Shown here piece after piece: positions 29,301 through 36,240 of a stretch of DNA of 64,000 bases. A program made the position numbers and the translations under genes. The DNA is from Cydia pomonella (Eukaryota > Arthropoda > Insecta > Lepidoptera > Tortricidae), in contig NC_084729.1 in assembly GCF_033807575.1 (NCBI RefSeq), positions 4,464,001-4,528,000 on the forward strand. Reading direction: 5' to 3'. The notes under the pieces were generated by a model. It was not told the origin of the DNA. It was given only the letters and a program-made list of their open reading frames with translations, and did not search any database. The first letter of the stretch is position 1; each line of letters starts with the position of its first letter.

Positions 29301-30227
29301 TCGCCCCACTGCCCAGGCCCCAGTTTCACCTGGCACCTGACCGTGATCATTTCCTGGGCCGTTAGTAACGACATTACATGGCAATGTACGGTGACTTGTC
29401 AATAAGATCCATTGACATATTATATCTAAGAACGGACCTTACGGGCACTAAGCATGGAGCTAGTTCAGTGGTACACTGAAAAAAATAGATAGCCGAACTG
29501 GTTTTGTAACTTTACTAAATAACTAAACTACGGTTATAAGAAAATAAACTTTGCATAAATTTACAAACTTGTTTTGTAGTGTATACCCAGTACCTGAACA
29601 CTGATAGCCAAACACGGTTTTGTAACATATAACACATAGTTCGCAAGTCCCAATTTTTGTGTAAACAGTAACCAAAAGTTTGTTACAGTTATGCAAACAT
29701 TTCTTTCAGTGTATCACTCACAAATTCGAGCCAATCGTGCAGTGTAACGCAACTAGTTGCAACCAATCGCGTTGTGCCGTTAGACTGCACGATTGGCTCG
29801 AATTCGTGTGCCTGACACCGCTGTTCTGAGGGCCTACTGCGAACCACATTCGACGTGTAGCCTCCCTATCACACTTACACACGAATTTACAAGTGCGACA
29901 GAGAGGCAACACGTCGAACGTGGTTCGCGGTAGGCCCTCTGGCCCCATTCTGATTGCCCGTAAGGCCCGACCTTAGACATATGTCAATAAGATCAATATC
30001 AGGTGAAACAGGGACCAGTCACGAGATTTTTTTTAATTATTTCAGGTATGAAGATTGGATACTTACACGCTAAAGTAGCAACGGCGATGGTGCTGGCGAA
30101 CTACGAAGTTTACCAAAAGCTCGAAGAACGACTAATTCTCGACCCGCGGTCGACGTTCACCGCGGCAGCCGACGGACTCTTGCTCCGGTTTAGGGAACTT
30201 GACAACGAACAACGGATACAATTGTAG
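5355..30227 (+). CDS. Secreted Ser-rich/Pro-rich protein with C-terminal 16-residue helical repeats (14 exons)
   Basis: Joined exons: 5355-5396, 7899-7932, 13214-13252, 14810-15268, 15673-16134, 17261-17320, 19367-19414, 22733-22780, 23256-23351, 23895-23942, 24288-24383, 24547-24594, 25392-25487, 30046-30227. The sum is 1758 bases, 585 codons plus TAG, with no internal stop. Every exon has AG/GT borders, and every intron after the first is phase 1. Order: signal peptide (about 1-20), short linker, Ser/Glu/Lys-rich region (39-191), Pro/Trp-rich region (192-345), helical repeats (346-525), C-terminal helical tail (526-585). Only two cysteines are present, in adjacent helical exons, and may pair. 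N-glycosylation sequons occur (NDS, NSS, NET). The architecture suggests an extracellular matrix, silk or secretion component, but that is inference; I do not recognise the family. Extra 48-base exons could be missed in long introns or in the gap at 26108-26207. Confidence 0.8.
5818..5939. mobile_element. Palindromic MITE family A, copy 2 (TAA duplication)
   Basis: 122 bp, the same body as copy 1, with decayed outer ends (AGTTGCCC...GGGCCGTG). TAA lies on both sides (5815-5817, 5940-5942). It is in intron 1 of the secreted-protein gene. Confidence 0.8.
6198..6326. mobile_element. 129-bp MITE with CAGTGGCGTA ends
   Basis: CAGTGGCGTAACTA at the left and CTAGCTACGCCACTG at the right, with a CGTGGGCAAAGGCCCACG hairpin inside. 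Related decayed copies lie at 21255-21565 and 28434-28561. No convincing target duplication. Confidence 0.6.
7187..7445 (-). mobile_element. RTE-like LINE 3' end with (ATG)n tail
   Basis: The - strand encodes IIEGRVEARRRRGRPRRTYI, then AAKEKAEGLHTWKLLHRQE, a stop, and a (ATGATG)n tail at about 7187-7197. It lies in intron 1 of the secreted-protein gene. Confidence 0.6.
7899..7932 (+). CDS. Exon 2: end of signal peptide
   Basis: It lies between TTCATAG and GTAAGT and encodes VYLTAASPEPN plus one base. It completes the hydrophobic stretch and gives a plausible cleavage site after Ala20 (Thr-Ala-Ala before Ser21). It is too short for an ORF caller and was found by frame and splice continuity between exons 1 and 3. 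Confidence 0.65.
7961..8257. mobile_element. 297-bp MITE with long inverted ends
   Basis: Left end GTTTATAGTTTTAAAACGAA and right end inverse with one mismatch. Arms of about 85 bp include AAACTTACGTTT, GACGTTTCGAAC and GACGTTACGCTCGTGGTCA. No clear target duplication. It starts 28 bases after exon 2. Confidence 0.7.
8787..8980 (+). repeat. 57-bp tandem repeat, three full copies and a partial fourth
   Basis: Unit start GCGAGAAGAAGCACTACAAA; copies at 8787, 8844 and 8901, then a partial after AACCAT. The period is a multiple of three; one frame reads MREEALQIRSG then AGAFNV, broken by TGA in the first two copies. Open frames on both strands here come from the repeat. Confidence 0.85.
9914..10014. 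repeat. 105-bp semi-palindromic repeat H (three copies)
   Basis: AGTTCGTGTCATCTACAATG to CTTCGTGAATGACACGATC. Further copies at 18664-18757 (inverse) and 46615-46712. The ends are inverted around GTGTCAT/ATGACAC. Confidence 0.65.
10177..10202. repeat. (ATT)n microsatellite
   Basis: Eight ATT units, forming the 3' tail of the LINE at 10177-11640. Confidence 0.85.
10177..11640 (-). mobile_element. 5'-truncated CR1/Rex-like LINE, RT domain only
   Basis: The - strand encodes RT motifs A (YLDFERAFDKVPH), B (GVPQGSVLSPTLF) and C (FFADDGKFF, where the usual Thr is Gly), then the C-terminal region to LDKWLLNNKLD. The frame shifts once, at a run of nine T at 10966-10974, joining the segments 10882-11547 and 10305-11006. 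The 3' end is an (AAT)n microsatellite at 10177-10202. The 5' nuclease is missing. Confidence 0.8.
11820..12080 (-). mobile_element. LINE 3' terminus with (GTATT)n tail
   Basis: AATAC repeats at 11823-11845 and 11896-11913 border sequence ending ...AACAAATAAAAATATTGTATTG on the - strand. No coding part is recognisable. Confidence 0.4.
12397..12648 (-). mobile_element. tRNA-derived SINE, copy 1
   Basis: On the - strand a tRNA-like head has an A box (TGGCCTAGTGGGTAG) and B box (GGGTTCAAATCC). The body has GTGTGATGAGC and CAACACAAGCCTTATTGAGC, ending ...ATAATATTTATTTTATTTA. It is in intron 2. Confidence 0.8.
12833..12939. mobile_element. Palindromic MITE family A, copy 3 (TAA duplication)
   Basis: 107 bp with a small deletion next to the loop. 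Ends are AGGGGGCC...GGGCCCCT, with TAA on both sides (12830-12832, 12940-12942). It is in intron 2. Confidence 0.83.
13214..13252 (+). CDS. Exon 3: short linker
   Basis: The acceptor is TTTTCAG and the donor GTAAGT. It encodes RIPHGLHVVREFN in the phase-1 frame. There is no recognisable domain; it joins the signal peptide to the Ser-rich exon. Confidence 0.65.
13930..14165. repeat. Dispersed lepidopteran repeat, non-coding
   Basis: CGGAGACCGAGCTTTGCTCG, then GGGATAAGACCTAGCTAGAT and AAATTTCATCAAAATC. This type of sequence is common in moth genomes; the class is uncertain. It is in intron 3. Confidence 0.45.
14810..15268 (+). CDS. Exon 4: Ser/Glu/Lys-rich repeats
   Basis: The acceptor is TTTTCACAG and the donor GTAAGA; 459 bases in phase 1. 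It starts with a charged stretch rich in Lys, Arg and Glu. Then come about four 19-residue repeats, for example ENDRSSSESESLKKKSSFS, with variants ending SNFW and SSFL. Ser-x-Glu motifs, the consensus for secretory-pathway kinases of the Fam20C type, are dense, so heavy phosphorylation is plausible (inference). The repeat period is 57 bases and the copies differ by only a few substitutions, so repeat number may vary between alleles. Confidence 0.8.
15673..16134 (+). CDS. Exon 5: Pro-rich region with 12-residue Trp repeats
   Basis: The acceptor is TTCGACAG and the donor GTAAGT; 462 bases in phase 1. Central repeats follow Trp-Pro-x-Gly-Pro-x-x-Pro-Val-Lys-Pro-Gln (WPVGPEPPVKPQ and variants), about four clear copies of 36 bases. 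Gly/Pro/His-rich ends flank them. It is probably extended polyproline-type structure (inference). The same DNA is open in other frames because of the repeat; those frames are shadows. Confidence 0.8.
17261..17320 (+). CDS. Exon 6: first amphipathic helix
   Basis: The acceptor is ACTTTGCAG and the donor GTAGAT. Sixty bases in phase 1 encode VEGIKDAAEDIISRLFGFK after a split codon. It has the same hydrophobic spacing as the later units but is four residues longer. Confidence 0.7.
17330..19366 (+). other. Intron 6, no further exon found
   Basis: AT-rich, with a CACT/GAGTG-type short repeat (17390-17475), a LINE end on the - strand near 18000-18170 (CAGGCGGTCTTAG block), repeat H and a SINE scrap. 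I searched for open 48-base phase-1 exons and saw none that were convincing. Confidence 0.5.
19367..19414 (+). CDS. Exon 7: 16-residue repeat unit
   Basis: Forty-eight bases, phase 1 to phase 1, encode DVPQGIEILYELTGQR. This is close to the repeat consensus (Asp-Val start, Ile-Leu-x-x-Leu-Thr-Gly end). Confidence 0.75.
19415..22732 (+). other. Intron 7, mostly anonymous
   Basis: 3.3 kb of AT-rich sequence with MITE family A copy 4 and a decayed CAGTGGCG element. No exon, RNA gene or LINE coding part seen. Confidence 0.5.
20695..20817. mobile_element. Palindromic MITE family A, copy 4 (TTA duplication)
   Basis: About 123 bp, the most diverged copy (CCAGCTAGCCAGACGATATC in the left arm), with TTA on both sides (20692-20694, 20818-20820). 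It is in intron 7. A decayed fifth half-copy is at 24075-24128 (GAACTGGTTATCAGTGAGCC, then TTA). Confidence 0.75.
22733..22780 (+). CDS. Exon 8: 16-residue repeat unit with Cys
   Basis: Forty-eight bases, phase 1 to phase 1, encode DIERALKYCERVTKIT. It carries one of the protein's two cysteines. Confidence 0.75.
23256..23351 (+). CDS. Exon 9: double repeat unit with Cys
   Basis: Ninety-six bases encode two units, DRVKLIEFISGCRGSR and EWKYVISFMKQLEGSA. The second cysteine is here. The acceptor ATTCCAG at 23249-23255 is preferred because it keeps the 48/96-base rule, although the frame stays open further upstream. Confidence 0.75.
23640..23745 (+). mobile_element. LINE 3' terminus with (TTGAA)n tail
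   Basis: CTATGGAACGTACAACTG then AAAATAAATTGAATTGAATTGAAT: an AATAAA-type end followed by TTGAA repeats, the same tail as the LINE at 31.4-36.7 kb. It lies in intron 9 of the secreted-protein gene. Confidence 0.45.
23895..23942 (+). CDS. Exon 10: 16-residue repeat unit
   Basis: Forty-eight bases encode LIEIYVEILQVLTNET, including an Asn-Glu-Thr sequon. The phase-1 borders are ATTTTCAG and GTAAGT. Confidence 0.75.
24288..24383 (+). CDS. Exon 11: double repeat unit
   Basis: Ninety-six bases encode DVFKAYAILERLTGHA and DFDAIYEVLEKISSGK. The clear internal similarity shows that the 96-base exon is a fused pair of 48-base units. Confidence 0.78.
24547..24594 (+). CDS. Exon 12: 16-residue repeat unit
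   Basis: Forty-eight bases encode NSHEIADFFRHVAHTN between TTTCAG and GTAAGT, in phase 1. Confidence 0.72.
25392..25487 (+). CDS. Exon 13: double repeat unit
   Basis: Ninety-six bases encode GLDGIRIQVDKLTGGV and GSPEFPDVLSVLMPEI. The acceptor TTGTTGAAG is weak and lacks a strong pyrimidine tract, but frame and length fit. Confidence 0.7.
26108..26207. other. Assembly gap (100 N)
   Basis: A run of exactly 100 N lies in intron 13 of the secreted-protein gene, probably a fixed-size scaffold gap. Sequence on its right side is a dispersed repeat also found at 38588-38949. Confidence 0.98.
26213..26572. repeat. 360-bp dispersed repeat with two CRE motifs (family E, copy 1)
   Basis: Nearly identical to 38588-38949. 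Contains palindromic TGACGTCA at 26255-26262 and 26377-26384 and TCACGTGA (E-box) near 26415. It abuts the assembly gap and lies in intron 13. Confidence 0.8.
26600..27009 (-). mobile_element. LINE fragment, RNase H-region C-terminus (R1/jockey-like)
   Basis: The - strand frame reads HNTLNKHLHNMGKTDSPMCR, then CMEEEETTKHILLDCKQVEV, ending VEELGWLE. Cys-x2-Cys...His...Cys after an RNase H-like segment is typical of R1/jockey-group ORF2 ends. It is 5' truncated directly beside the orphan P450 exon. Confidence 0.65.
27037..27217 (+). pseudogene. Orphan cytochrome P450 exon (insect clan 3-like)
   Basis: A 181-base exon lies between CTCACAG and GTGAGT. It encodes a P450 C-terminal segment: substrate-recognition strand, GLHEDPQYFEDP, the PERF-like FDPSRF, and the haem-binding motif FGAGPRMCLG with its Cys ligand. 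The motif and the following intron position are typical of insect clan 3 P450s (CYP6/CYP9 relatives). No other P450 exon (I-helix, ExxR, C-terminal end) is visible nearby, and it sits in the last intron of an unrelated same-strand gene directly beside a LINE fragment. The exon is intact, so it is either recently displaced or part of a gene broken by misassembly around the gap at 26108-26207. Confidence 0.75.
27600..28420 (-). mobile_element. Degraded LINE fragment related to the 31-36 kb element
   Basis: Two frames (27631-27885, 27889-28071) match the C-terminal RT region of the LINE at 31.4-36.7 kb. DSTVFLGMSLDAKLQW corresponds to DSTVFLGITLDSKLQW, and SYFHSLMSYGILLWG to SYFHSIMSYGILLWG. Further RT pieces with frameshifts continue to about 28400. 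It lies in intron 13 of the secreted-protein gene, antisense to it. Confidence 0.7.
28594..28960 (-). mobile_element. LINE 3' terminus with (TTTAC)n tail
   Basis: GTAAA repeats at 28596-28634 (+ strand) follow an AATAAA on the - strand (CACAAATAAAATTTAC). The body is AT-rich and not recognisably coding. Confidence 0.45.
29474..29711. mobile_element. 238-bp MITE with TA target duplication
   Basis: Terminal inverted repeats CACTGAAAAAAAT and ATTTCTTTCAGTG, with TA on both sides (29472-29473, 29712-29713). The empty site is seen in copies at 57898 and 36698 (GGTGTCACTCAC). TA duplication fits the Tc1/mariner group (inference). Confidence 0.8.
29829..29938. mobile_element. 110-bp palindromic MITE with CTG target duplication (family B, copy 1)
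   Basis: Ends are AGGGCCTACTGCG...CGCGGTAGGCCCT, arms carry GAACCAC and TTCGACGTG, loop about 20 bp. CTG lies on both sides (29826-29828, 29939-29941). It is nested in an 8-bp-TSD MITE, whose sequence is continuous once the insert and one CTG are removed. Confidence 0.85.
30046..30227 (+). CDS. Exon 14: C-terminal helical tail and stop
   Basis: The acceptor is TTATTTCAG. Sixty codons and TAG give a mostly helical, charged tail (starts GMKIGYLHAKVATAMVLANY, ends NEQRIQL). The coding GC content is higher than the flanks. A composite transposon insertion ends about 50 bases upstream of the acceptor. Confidence 0.78.
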
Positions 30228-30232
30228 TTCCA

Positions 30233-30238
30233 AATAAA
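30233..30238 (+). terminator. Polyadenylation signal of the secreted repeat-protein gene
   Basis: AATAAA lies 5 bases after the TAG stop, so the 3' untranslated region would be very short. A LINE 3' end begins about 40 bases further on. Confidence 0.55.
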
Positions 30239-30276
30239 ACTATTTAAATGGATTAATGTGCGTTTAGAATTTATAT

Positions 30277-31010
30277 AGAATAGAATAGAATATAAATCTT
30301 TATTGCGAAACCATGGTACATAATAGTTGTTATATTAGAGTGTGAAAACACATGGCACCCTGTTAGGGCATTGCAAATAATCTTACATCTAGGTATTCTA
30401 GTTTCTGAACGGTAGGACTAGTATATATCATGTAATGTTCTTAATTAAATATAAACAACATTGTCTAAACTTATTAAAGAATTAACTAAGAATTAAATAG
30501 TCGTACCTAAATTAACATTTCAGTACACAAGGTGTTAATTAAGGATATATAATATGCAATAAGGGAATATCATTAGTAATTACAAAATAAAGATATCTTC
30601 CATGAACTCTTGGACGGAATAGTATGCCTTCTCCATTAAAAATAATTTTAAATTTGATATGAATGACTTTAAATTTTCTATGTTTCTAATTTTGTTGGGC
30701 AGTTTGTTGTAAACCTGGATGGCCCTGAAATAAGGGCCTTTTTTGTAGATGTCTAAAATTGGTTCCGGGGGTGAGAGCTTATTATTTCGACGTGCACTTT
30801 TACAATATTCAAATAATTTTATATTCTTTCGGACAAAAGTTGAAATTTCTAGAATGTAGAGAGAGGAGAGAGTCAAAATTTGGAGGTTGGTGAAATGTTT
30901 CTTGCAACTGTCGGTTTGTTGTATATTAGTTAGTATGCGGACACATTTTTTTTGGGCTATAAAGAGATCATGAGCGTCACTGCTATGACCCCATAACATA
31001 ATACCGTAAC
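30277..31010 (-). mobile_element. 5'-truncated LINE fragment with (ATTCT)n tail
   Basis: The open frame 30580-30999 (starts MLWGHSSDAHDLFIAQKKC, ends VQEFMEDIFIL) matches the C-terminal RT-linked region of the CR1-like elements here. The 3' end at 30277-30295 is (ATTCT)n on the - strand, just after AATAAA. It begins about 40 bases beyond the polyA signal of the secreted-protein gene. Confidence 0.65.
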
Positions 31011-31748
31011 TTTTTATACTTTTACCTATACTTAATCAATATTATATAATTATATACCTGCATACATCTGCGAAGAAATTCAAAGGTGTATGTGAAATCC
31101 CCAATCCGCATTGGGCTAGCGTGGGGACTATAGCCCGAGCCCTCTCGCATGAGAGGAGGCCTGTGCCCAGCAGTGGGACTTATATAGGCTGAATTATTAT
31201 TATTATTATTATATACTTGCACCGTTTTCAAACGATACGGCTATTAGAAGTACGTTAAGAGGTCAGGTATTAATGATAATTTTTCCATTCCAACGTTCTC
31301 GACATTGATATATATATCTAAGGACGGGCCTTACGGGCACTAAGAATGGTGCTAGTTCAATTCAATTCAATTCAATTCAATTCAATTCAATTCAATTCAA
31401 ATATACTTTATTCATGTAGGCCTAGCAACAAGCACTTATGAATAGTAAGACAGTATTACATATAATTATCTTAATCTAATTATCAGAGCAATTTATTGAT
31501 GTTGTAAATATTATTCCATATATAATACTAATGAATATAATTCATAGATCAAATTTAATACTAAAACTTTCACAAAATACAGTCATACAAAAAAAATGTA
31601 TAAAAAATACTAGTCTAGATTGTTTCTAGAATAAATTCTAAATGTCAAACAAATATAATAAAAACAACAAAGGAAATACATGCATTGGAATATCCATTTC
31701 ATCATCATTATTCAAATATAATAAATAATTAATCATTTCGAATCACAA

Positions 31749-34608
31749 TTAATCCCACGTTGTTTTATCATTCATGTAGTCTTGTGTGGTATAATAAGCT
31801 TTAGAAATAAGTTTACGCTTTACATGATTCTTAAATTTATTAATTGGTAACTCAGTAATATGGTTTGGAAGTTTATTATAAAATCTCACACAATTACCCA
31901 TGAATGATTTTTTAATTTTATGGAGCCGAGTGAAGGGCACGGCGAGCTTATGTTTATTTCTAGTATTAATATTATGAATGTCACAATTTTTCTTAAAATC
32001 GGCAATATTTTTATGCACATACAGAATATTCTCATAAATGTATTGACAGTGCACTGTCATGATGTCAATTTCCTTAAATTTATCTCTCAGTGAGTCTCTA
32101 TGGTTCATTTTATATATTGCTCGAATAGCCCTCTTCTGCAGAACAAAAATGGTATTTATCTCTGAAGCACCACCCCACAGTAAAATACCATATGACATAA
32201 TGCTATGGAAGTAACTAAAATATACTAATCGAGCTGTTTTGACATCAGTTAACTGACGGATTTTGCTTACTGCAAAAGCTGCAGAACTCAGTCTATTCGA
32301 AAGAGTAGCAATATGGGGACCCCACTGGAGTTTAGAATCTAAAGTTATACCAAGAAAAACTGTACTATCAACTAATTCCAATTCCTCATCCTTCACAATG
32401 ACACTTGTTTGTACATGCCTTACATTACTAGTGACAAACTTAATACATTTAGTCTTATTCTCATTTAACAATAAATTATTAACATTGAACCAATTTACTA
32501 CTTTAGAAATAGCATCGTTTACATCATTGTAAGCTTGTTGCTGTCGTTTGACTTTGAAAATAAGTGAAGTGTCGTCTGCAAACAATACTATATCATGGTG
32601 GGTCTTTACAAGGAATGGCAAGTCATTTATGTAGATAAGGAACAGGAAAGGTCCCAATATTGACCCCTGTGGTACACCCATAGAGGACCAATGACCACCG
32701 GTGATCGCTGTCCATTCACATCGACCCTTTGTATTCTACCATTAAGTAGGACTTAAGTAAATCCAGTGCCGCTCCTCTAACTCCATAATAGTGTAGTTTC
32801 CTGATTAATGTTTCATGCAAACGCAGTCGAAGGCCTTAGACAAATCACAGAAGATACCTATCGCATCTCGTGACTCCTCCCAGGCATCGAAGATATGCTT
32901 AATTAGCTCAAACACCAGCATCGGTTGTCGAGCGACCCGGTAAAACCAAACTGCTTATTATGCATTAAATTATTGACGTTAAAATGTCGTACTAATTGAG
33001 AAAAGAATTAATTTTTCAAAAATCTTACTGAACGTTGTAGCACAGATATCGGTCTAAAGTTAGTAGGGTCAGAGTTGCTACCCGATTTAAATAAAGAGTT
33101 ATTTTACTATGTTTCATTAAATCAGGAAACTCGCCGCAATCAACACTGTTGTTAAATATAATTACTAAGTCAGGCGCCTATAATTTCTACTAAGGATTGT
33201 ACAGCATGGACAGAGGACTCACTCAGAGGTCCATTCGTTTTTTTGACATTAACCGAATTAAAACGCCTTTACTACATCGGAGGTACAAACACGTTCAAAT
33301 GAAAATCTCCACAACACTCTGGAGCGTTATCTTTTAATAGAAGTAACAGCAGATGAGGGTTGATGAATTTTAAATCCTTAGTTGTGAAAACTGGTACGTC
33401 AGTGAAAAAATTTTCAAATTCTGTAGCTACTTCTAAATTGGAATCTATAATTTTGTTATCAATATTTAGTTTAAAATCCTTCACTCTGTGTTTCGAGCGG
33501 ACCAGTCTCCACATTGATTACTTTCCAGGTTGCTTTAATAATGTTGGTACTATTTTTTATTCTTTGACTTAGATAATTTCGCTTAGCTATATGACAATCT
33601 ATTTTAAACTTTTTCGAATATTGCTTGACATGTTCTTTAAATTCATCACTCGTGTTAAACCGCCGTTTCCTCATACAAGGCATACAGTGCACGTCTTCGT
33701 TGATGTAAGTCCGCAGTAGCCCACTCACTAAAAACTGATGCACCACTAACTACGACCGATTTTGAAGTAAATATCGCATTATAATGATCCATAAAAGTGT
33801 GAAAGAATGAATTATACATACTATTTGGACCCATATCGGAAGACAAAAAGGGTAGCGCCTGAACTAGACTTTGCTTCATTCTTTCTACGCGTCCGAGGTT
33901 ACTGGTACAAAAGTTATTTGTTTTCTCAAAGTATTTTTCCTTAATGTCTCAAATACCATTAATTGACCTAAGTGGTCTGATTCTAAATTACTGATAACTT
34001 TTTTTAGTAATAGGAACAATATCAGTGAAAATATTATCTATACAGGTTGCACTAGTAGCAGTCACTCTAGTAGGCTCCATAAACATGTGGTTGAGATTAC
34101 CAGATTTGAATAGATTCAACAATCTACAAGACATTGTTGAATTTTCCAAAATATTACATTAAAGTCGCCGCATATAAATAATTTCTTACTAGAAGATGAT
34201 ATTTTAAGTAGCACAGAATCCATTACACTTTCAAATATTTCAAAATTACTTAATGGCGCCTATACACACAGACAACAATAAATTGCTCCAATTCTACTGC
34301 ACTTAGTTCTATAGTCCGTTCAACAGACATGGATACAATATCCTTACGTTCCTTAAATTTTAACTGACTATTTAATATAATTAACGACCCACCATGTATG
34401 GAACTAATTCTGGTGAACGAACTTCCCACCTGATGATTATTAAATTGAGGCATTAATTCATTATTGTTAACCAATGTTCAGTAATACATAAAATATCAAC
34501 ATAAAAATCGTTCATAAAAAGTTCAATCTGTAAATCTTTTCCTCTAATACATTGAATGTTTTGATGCACCAGGTGGATATACTTTCCATGTTTTACAGAA
34601 TTTTTCAT
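31749..34608 (-). pseudogene. Frameshifted ORF2 (endonuclease/RT) of the CR1-like LINE
   Basis: It starts at the ATG at 34608 (MKNSVKHGKYIHLVHQNIQC) with the nuclease N-terminus. The frame breaks near 34470, where it shifts into the segment NNNELMPQFNN, and shifts again several times between 33900 and 32690. The last 310 codons (31749-32681) are open and include motif B (GVPQGSILGPFLFLIYINDL), motif C (VLFADDTS) and the thumb/C-terminal region ending DYMNDKTTWD. The upstream motif A remnant (KAFD) is in another frame. Confidence 0.75.
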
Positions 34609-34782
34609 TATATTTATTTAAAACTAAATTGCCAGAGACAGAATCTTTTGTCTTAACAGCTAGTTTAAATCATTGGTTATGACTGGAACCAATTCCAAGC
34701 TCACATTGGGCCTGCTCAATAGGAGCAGAGTTGTCTGCCAAATTCTTGGCAGAAATGTCAAGTAAATAGGATAGCGATAAAG

Positions 34783-36240
34783 CTATTGTCTCTTGTAATA
34801 ATTTGAAAGGTAACACTTACCTTTAGTCAAAAACACCATAGGCATATGGTATTTACTAACAAATTTGTTAGTGTCAATTATGATAAACTTACTACTATAT
34901 GTACAAAGATTATATAGAGATATATTCAACTTATGTCTAATGTTATTTTCTGCCTCTGACATTTGCTCACAATAGGGGAATGTGAAAATAATAATTTCAT
35001 GCACTGCAAGTGAATTTAACTGTTCAAAGTATTTAAGTAAATTATTTTTGTTCACATTTCCCCTATTACCCATAAGAATTAGCAGTGTTGTCTTAGAATT
35101 AATATTACTGTCATTTAAAATTTGTTTTAAGATATTTTCAAAGCTACTGTGAGGCAGACAATTGCTGATTGTACTAAGTCCCTTTAGGTGATAGTTTAAA
35201 AATGAGCTCATATTGCTCCCAATTTCATCACAATACATAATAATATTAGGTTTAGGTGTGCTTTGTTGTGGAGTGTGGAAGGAGCTATTATCATTTATTT
35301 GCTGTTCTGGTAAACTGTCACACAGGCTTGGATCGAGTACACTGGTCAAACAAATGTCCAGTCGCTTGCTTACATGCACAGACTGGGCATTGGTCAGCGA
35401 CTCAAACCGCTCTGAATTGTGCTTAATCTGGGATATTAAATCATCCATGGCTAAAGAATATTCATTAATCACCTTTTTCGAACTCTCATTATTGTTTCTA
35501 GGGATTGTATAGAATCCTCCAAACTCTGAACTTTTGATTTTAAAAATCTGTGTGTCAGTTTCATACTGTAGTTTACTATGTTCTAATTGAACAGAATACA
35601 AGTCTAACTTATCCACTAAATTAACATTAATTTTACAAAATCTCAATTTCTTAAAAAACAATTTATTCATTTTTGATAATCTCTGGTTTTTTTTAATCAT
35701 TCTATTTAATTTAATATATTTTTTGAGTTTGTTTCTGCTGCAATTTACTAGTCTTGGTGTGGTGGATTCATTGATTAAATCTATACTAACAACAGGGTTT
35801 TCAATTGGAGCGGCAACCAACTGTGAGTCGGGCCGGACCAGTTCCTCAAATAAGTTTTGAGTGTGTGCCGCTGCAGCAATATTTTGGGCCTCCTGTAGCT
35901 CGTAGATTTGCTCGTGGGCGTCGTGCAGTGCTCTCTCTAATGAGTTGATGTCTGTCAAGGCCTGTTCATATGCTGCACTACACTCAGTAAACTTGTCAAC
36001 CGTCTCCTGGAGCCGGGCCCGCTCTGAATTTACATCATTGTAAACATTTTCTAAAGAACATAGTTCCTTCTTTAACTTCTCTATACTATTAAGTGATAAT
36101 AATAGTTCCTTTTCACTATCCTCTCTTTCACTAAGCAATTGAGCACACAATTCCTTGGATTTTTTTAATTCCAGCAAGGTAATTTGGAGTTTGTCAGCCT
36201 CCTGCTGGCGAACCGCTGCAGCTGCTCTGCGAGTTAGCAT
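34783..36240 (-). CDS. ORF1 protein of the CR1-like LINE: coiled coil plus esterase-like domain
   Basis: 485 codons, intact. Residues about 10-120 form a strong coiled coil (long Leu/Glu/Lys heptads), followed by a basic segment near 165-200 (NKLKKYIKLNRMIKKNQR). The C-terminal third has alternating strands and motifs (IIMYCDEIGSNM, LLILMGNRGNVN, IIIFTFPYC) that resemble the SGNH-esterase-like fold of some CR1-type ORF1 proteins. This assignment is inferred, since the usual Gly-Asp-Ser block is not exact. It precedes ORF2 by about 170 bases. Confidence 0.7.
   Translation of the reverse strand: MLTRRAAAAVRQQEADKLQITLLELKKSKELCAQLLSEREDSEKELLLSLNSIEKLKKELCSLENVYNDVNSERARLQETVDKFTECSAAYEQALTDINSLERALHDAHEQIYELQEAQNIAAAAHTQNLFEELVRPDSQLVAAPIENPVVSIDLINESTTPRLVNCSRNKLKKYIKLNRMIKKNQRLSKMNKLFFKKLRFCKINVNLVDKLDLYSVQLEHSKLQYETDTQIFKIKSSEFGGFYTIPRNNNESSKKVINEYSLAMDDLISQIKHNSERFESLTNAQSVHVSKRLDICLTSVLDPSLCDSLPEQQINDNSSFHTPQQSTPKPNIIMYCDEIGSNMSSFLNYHLKGLSTISNCLPHSSFENILKQILNDSNINSKTTLLILMGNRGNVNKNNLLKYFEQLNSLAVHEIIIFTFPYCEQMSEAENNIRHKLNISLYNLCTYSSKFIIIDTNKFVSKYHMPMVFLTKGKCYLSNYYKRQ

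Larger units (their letters stand above)
29410..29986. mobile_element. Family C MITE copy 3, carrying two further insertions
   Basis: Outer 8-mer ATAAGATC at 29402-29409 and 29987-29994. Inside are a 238-bp TA-flanked element (29474-29711) and a 110-bp family B element (29829-29938). Removing both leaves about 224 bp collinear with copy 1, apart from one short internal deletion. The right end lies about 50 bp upstream of the exon 14 acceptor. Confidence 0.8.

Noticed and set aside
31749..32681. RT frame as a domesticated host gene
   Set aside because: It is the 3' part of a frameshifted LINE with clear element boundaries.
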